NCBI RefSeq assembly: GCF_002933775.1
Contig: NZ_BEWV01000177.1
Location: 17,543 to 81,542, forward strand
DNA: 64,000 nucleotides
Source: Prevotella sp. MGM1
Lineage (GTDB): Bacteria; Bacteroidota; Bacteroidia; Bacteroidales; Bacteroidaceae
Direction: 5' to 3'
Shown here: in pieces, positions 61,847 to 64,000 of the stretch
How the letters are laid out: every line of letters starts with the position of its first letter
Position numbering within the stretch: the first letter of the stretch is position 1
The notes under the pieces: model-generated
What the model was told of the DNA's origin: nothing
What the model saw: only the letters and a program-made list of their open reading frames with translations
The model's database searches: none
Made by a program: the position numbers and the translations under genes

Positions 61847-63649
61847 ATGATGGACTCTCAAGACAAAATCCTCGAAGTGGGTAAGACAGAAGAAACAATA
61901 GCAACAGAACAGCCCGTTGCGGCCGAACCGGCGGCAGAGAAGAAGACGTATGCCACGAAAAAAGAAGTGCTCGACAGAGTGAAGGAACTGGCTCACGGTG
62001 ACGAAGCACCGTCGAAAGACGAAGTGGACTACCTGAAAACAGTGTTCTACAAACTGCACATCGCCGAACGCGAAGCCAAACTAAAAACATACATCGACGG
62101 AGGAGGCGACCCGGAGAGCTATCAGATAACCCCTGACGAGGATGAAGAGGCATATAAAGCCGAGATGACCATAATCAAGGAAAAACGCGCACGCATATTC
62201 AAGGAGCAGGAGGCCGAGAAAGAAGCCAACCTGCAAAAGAAGCTCGACATAATAGAGAAAATCAAAACAATGGCCACCTCGCCCGAGGAGGCCAATAAAT
62301 CATATCAGGATTTCAAGGCACTGCAACAGGAATGGAAAGAAATCAAAAGCATTCCAGCCGCAAAAGCCAATGAGGTATGGCGCAGCTACCAGTTGTATGT
62401 GGAGCAATTCTACGATCTGTTGAAACTGAACAGCGAGGCGCGCGAATACGACTTCAAGAAAAATCTCGAAATAAAGACACGCCTGTGCGAGGCCGCCGAG
62501 AAACTGGCAGACGAAGAAGACCTCATCAGCGCGTTCCACCAACTGCAGAAACTGCATCAGGAATACCGCGAGACAGGCCCCGTGGCAAAAGAGTTGCGCG
62601 ATGAGATATGGACACGCTTCAAAGCTGCGTCCACTGTGATCAACAAGCGCCACCAGCAGCACTTCGAGGACTTGCGCGCCAAGGAGGAAGACAACCTCGC
62701 ACGCAAGACGGTCCTTTGCGAGAAAGTAGAGGCTATTGCCGCAGAAGAGAACAAAGGTTCGGCAGACTGGGACAAGCATACGAAAGAGATCATCGACATA
62801 CAGACGGAATGGAAGACGATAGGTTTCGCTCCGCAGAAGATGAACGTCAAGATATTCGAACGTTTCCGCACTGCATGCGACGACTTTTTCAGCCGCAAGG
62901 CAGAATACTTCAAGAATCTGAAAGATACTTTCAAAGAGAATGCCGACAAGAAACGCGCGCTCATCGAAAAGGCCAATGCCTTGAAAGACAGCACTGACTG
63001 GAAGTCGACCACCGACAAGTTCATCGCCATGCAAAAAGAATGGAAGACCATCGGCATGGTATCCAAGAAAATCAGCGATCAGCTATGGGAAGAATTTCTC
63101 GGGGCATGCAACCATTTCTTCGAAGCGCGCAATGCCGCCACATCCGGCCAGCATAAAGAGGAACACGACAATCTTGACAAAAAGCGCGGAGTCATCGAGC
63201 GACTCAAAGCCCTGACCGAAGAAGGGGCGGAACGCACCCAGGAAGCGGTTCAGAAGCTTATCGAGGAATACAATTCGATAGGTCATGTACCATATAAGGA
63301 GAAAGACAAACTGTACGATGAGTTCCACGCTGTGGTAGACCAACTGTACAAAGAACTTAATATCAGCAGTGCCCGCAGACGCCTGTCCAACTTCAAAAAC
63401 AAAATAAAGAACGTGGCCGAGCAAGGCGAGAACGCACTTGACAACGAGCGAGCAAGACTCATGCGCCAGTATGAGGCAATCAAAAATGAGGTTCAGACAT
63501 ACGAGAACAATCTCGGTTTCCTCAACGCCAGCAGCAAGAAAGGCAACAGCCTGATTGACGAGATGAACCGCAAGGTTCAGAAACTGAAAGACGACATGAA
63601 CCTTGTGCGAGAGAAAATCAAGGCCATTGACGCCGAGAACAAAGCATAA
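61847..63649 (+). CDS. DUF349 repeat protein
   Basis: A 600-residue, highly helical cytosolic protein with at least four DUF349 repeats (for example EEANKSYQDFKALQQEWKEI, DKHTKEIIDIQTEWKTIGF, STTDKFIAMQKEWKTIGMVS, EEYNSIGHVPYKEKDKLYDE) and a coiled-coil C-terminus from about residue 500. The repeats are predicted to form three-helix bundles. The family is conserved in Bacteroidota and its function is unknown, possibly nucleic-acid association. The ATG at 61850 is an equivalent start. It has its own promoter and terminator. Confidence 0.9.
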   Translation: MMDSQDKILEVGKTEETIATEQPVAAEPAAEKKTYATKKEVLDRVKELAHGDEAPSKDEVDYLKTVFYKLHIAEREAKLKTYIDGGGDPESYQITPDEDEEAYKAEMTIIKEKRARIFKEQEAEKEANLQKKLDIIEKIKTMATSPEEANKSYQDFKALQQEWKEIKSIPAAKANEVWRSYQLYVEQFYDLLKLNSEAREYDFKKNLEIKTRLCEAAEKLADEEDLISAFHQLQKLHQEYRETGPVAKELRDEIWTRFKAASTVINKRHQQHFEDLRAKEEDNLARKTVLCEKVEAIAAEENKGSADWDKHTKEIIDIQTEWKTIGFAPQKMNVKIFERFRTACDDFFSRKAEYFKNLKDTFKENADKKRALIEKANALKDSTDWKSTTDKFIAMQKEWKTIGMVSKKISDQLWEEFLGACNHFFEARNAATSGQHKEEHDNLDKKRGVIERLKALTEEGAERTQEAVQKLIEEYNSIGHVPYKEKDKLYDEFHAVVDQLYKELNISSARRRLSNFKNKIKNVAEQGENALDNERARLMRQYEAIKNEVQTYENNLGFLNASSKKGNSLIDEMNRKVQKLKDDMNLVREKIKAIDAENKA

Positions 63650-63734
63650 AAAGATATGCAATAACGGATATATACCGTAATATTGTGTCCAAGACACTTT
63701 GCAAACGATACACAAACTGTGTCTTTTAAGACAT

Positions 63735-63781
63735 AAATGCGCAAGTAATCCCATTACGGATACTTGCGCATTTATTTTTTC
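63735..63781 (+). terminator. Terminator after the DUF349 gene
   Basis: AAATGCGCAAGTA pairs with TACTTGCGCATTT around a 13-base loop, followed by ATTTTTTC. It is 86 bases after the stop codon. The final 63782-64000 stretch contains no gene that I can support. Confidence 0.8.
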
Positions 63782-64000
63782 ATACCCTCTGGTACGTCAC
63801 CATTTATCAGAATGATCTTTCCGAAATCACATATTTTCAACGTACATCAAGCCTGTCATGACTCACAAGAAAATCCATGACCTATATTTCTAAAGCGTAC
63901 TGCCATAATACGAAATAAAGCCCACAAACACAGAAAAGACAAACAAAGGGTCAGCGGATTTTTCCGGTGGGCGGGAGAGAGTATCAAGAGTATAATGTGG

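Overview
The window is chromosomal DNA from a Bacteroidota bacterium, most likely Prevotellaceae. Support comes from nusB-yajC-ybbR-coaE-DUF5606 in the order typical of the phylum, a long Bacteroidota-type NusB, DUF2723, DUF4230, DUF4890 and DUF349 proteins, a TonB-receptor-like barrel, an UpxY-type antiterminator, TAnnTTTG promoter elements, and a gene remnant ending in a type IX secretion (T9SS) C-terminal signal of the Prevotella style. The exact species cannot be named from sequence alone. No rRNA, tRNA, CRISPR array, insertion sequence or prophage was recognised.

Layout. 0-14 kb is mostly housekeeping: a dipeptidyl peptidase IV, purD, two membrane proteins, a giant DUF2723 membrane protein with a polysaccharide deacetylase, two DUF4230 proteins, trmO and aroB. 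14-18 kb is a more AT-rich accessory stretch: a C10 (streptopain-like) protease translationally coupled to a lipoprotein, then a long gene-poor region with an HNH endonuclease. 18-30 kb returns to core genes: an outer-membrane barrel, a LacI regulator, the nusB operon read leftward, and rplY-pth-S4 protein read rightward from a divergent region. 30-41 kb holds a calcium/sodium antiporter, a decayed T9SS-secreted gene, a Fur-type regulator, two hydrolases, mnmA, an SPFH protein with a small ribbon-helix-helix protein, and a MATE transporter.

41.8-55.7 kb is a surface-polysaccharide locus read leftward from an UpxY-like antiterminator: flippase, acetyltransferase, Wzy-like polymerase, glycosyltransferase, CTP-dependent cytidylyltransferase, epimerase, LicD protein, radical SAM protein, acyltransferase, glycosyltransferase and nucleotidyltransferase. 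Its centre is strongly AT-rich compared with its flanks, as expected of an exchangeable capsule cassette. The cytidylyltransferase, epimerase and LicD genes are packed or overlapping, suggesting that a CDP-activated polyol or similar phospho-compound is made and transferred to the glycan. The acyltransferase is out of frame at a run of seven G, the most likely phase-variable gene here. The locus also carries a frameshifted small secreted gene, an unlisted 36-residue membrane protein with its own promoter, a 66-bp nested palindrome and a probable recombination scar at its distal edge. 56-64 kb is again core: rsmA, an LPG-synthase-like membrane protein, pepD, corA and a DUF349 protein.

The most unexpected non-coding signal is a family of short repeats (about GCRTTTRGATACYCGTTG, in both orientations, often paired into perfect palindromes) that makes up islands near 16.4, 38.3 and 56.1 kb.
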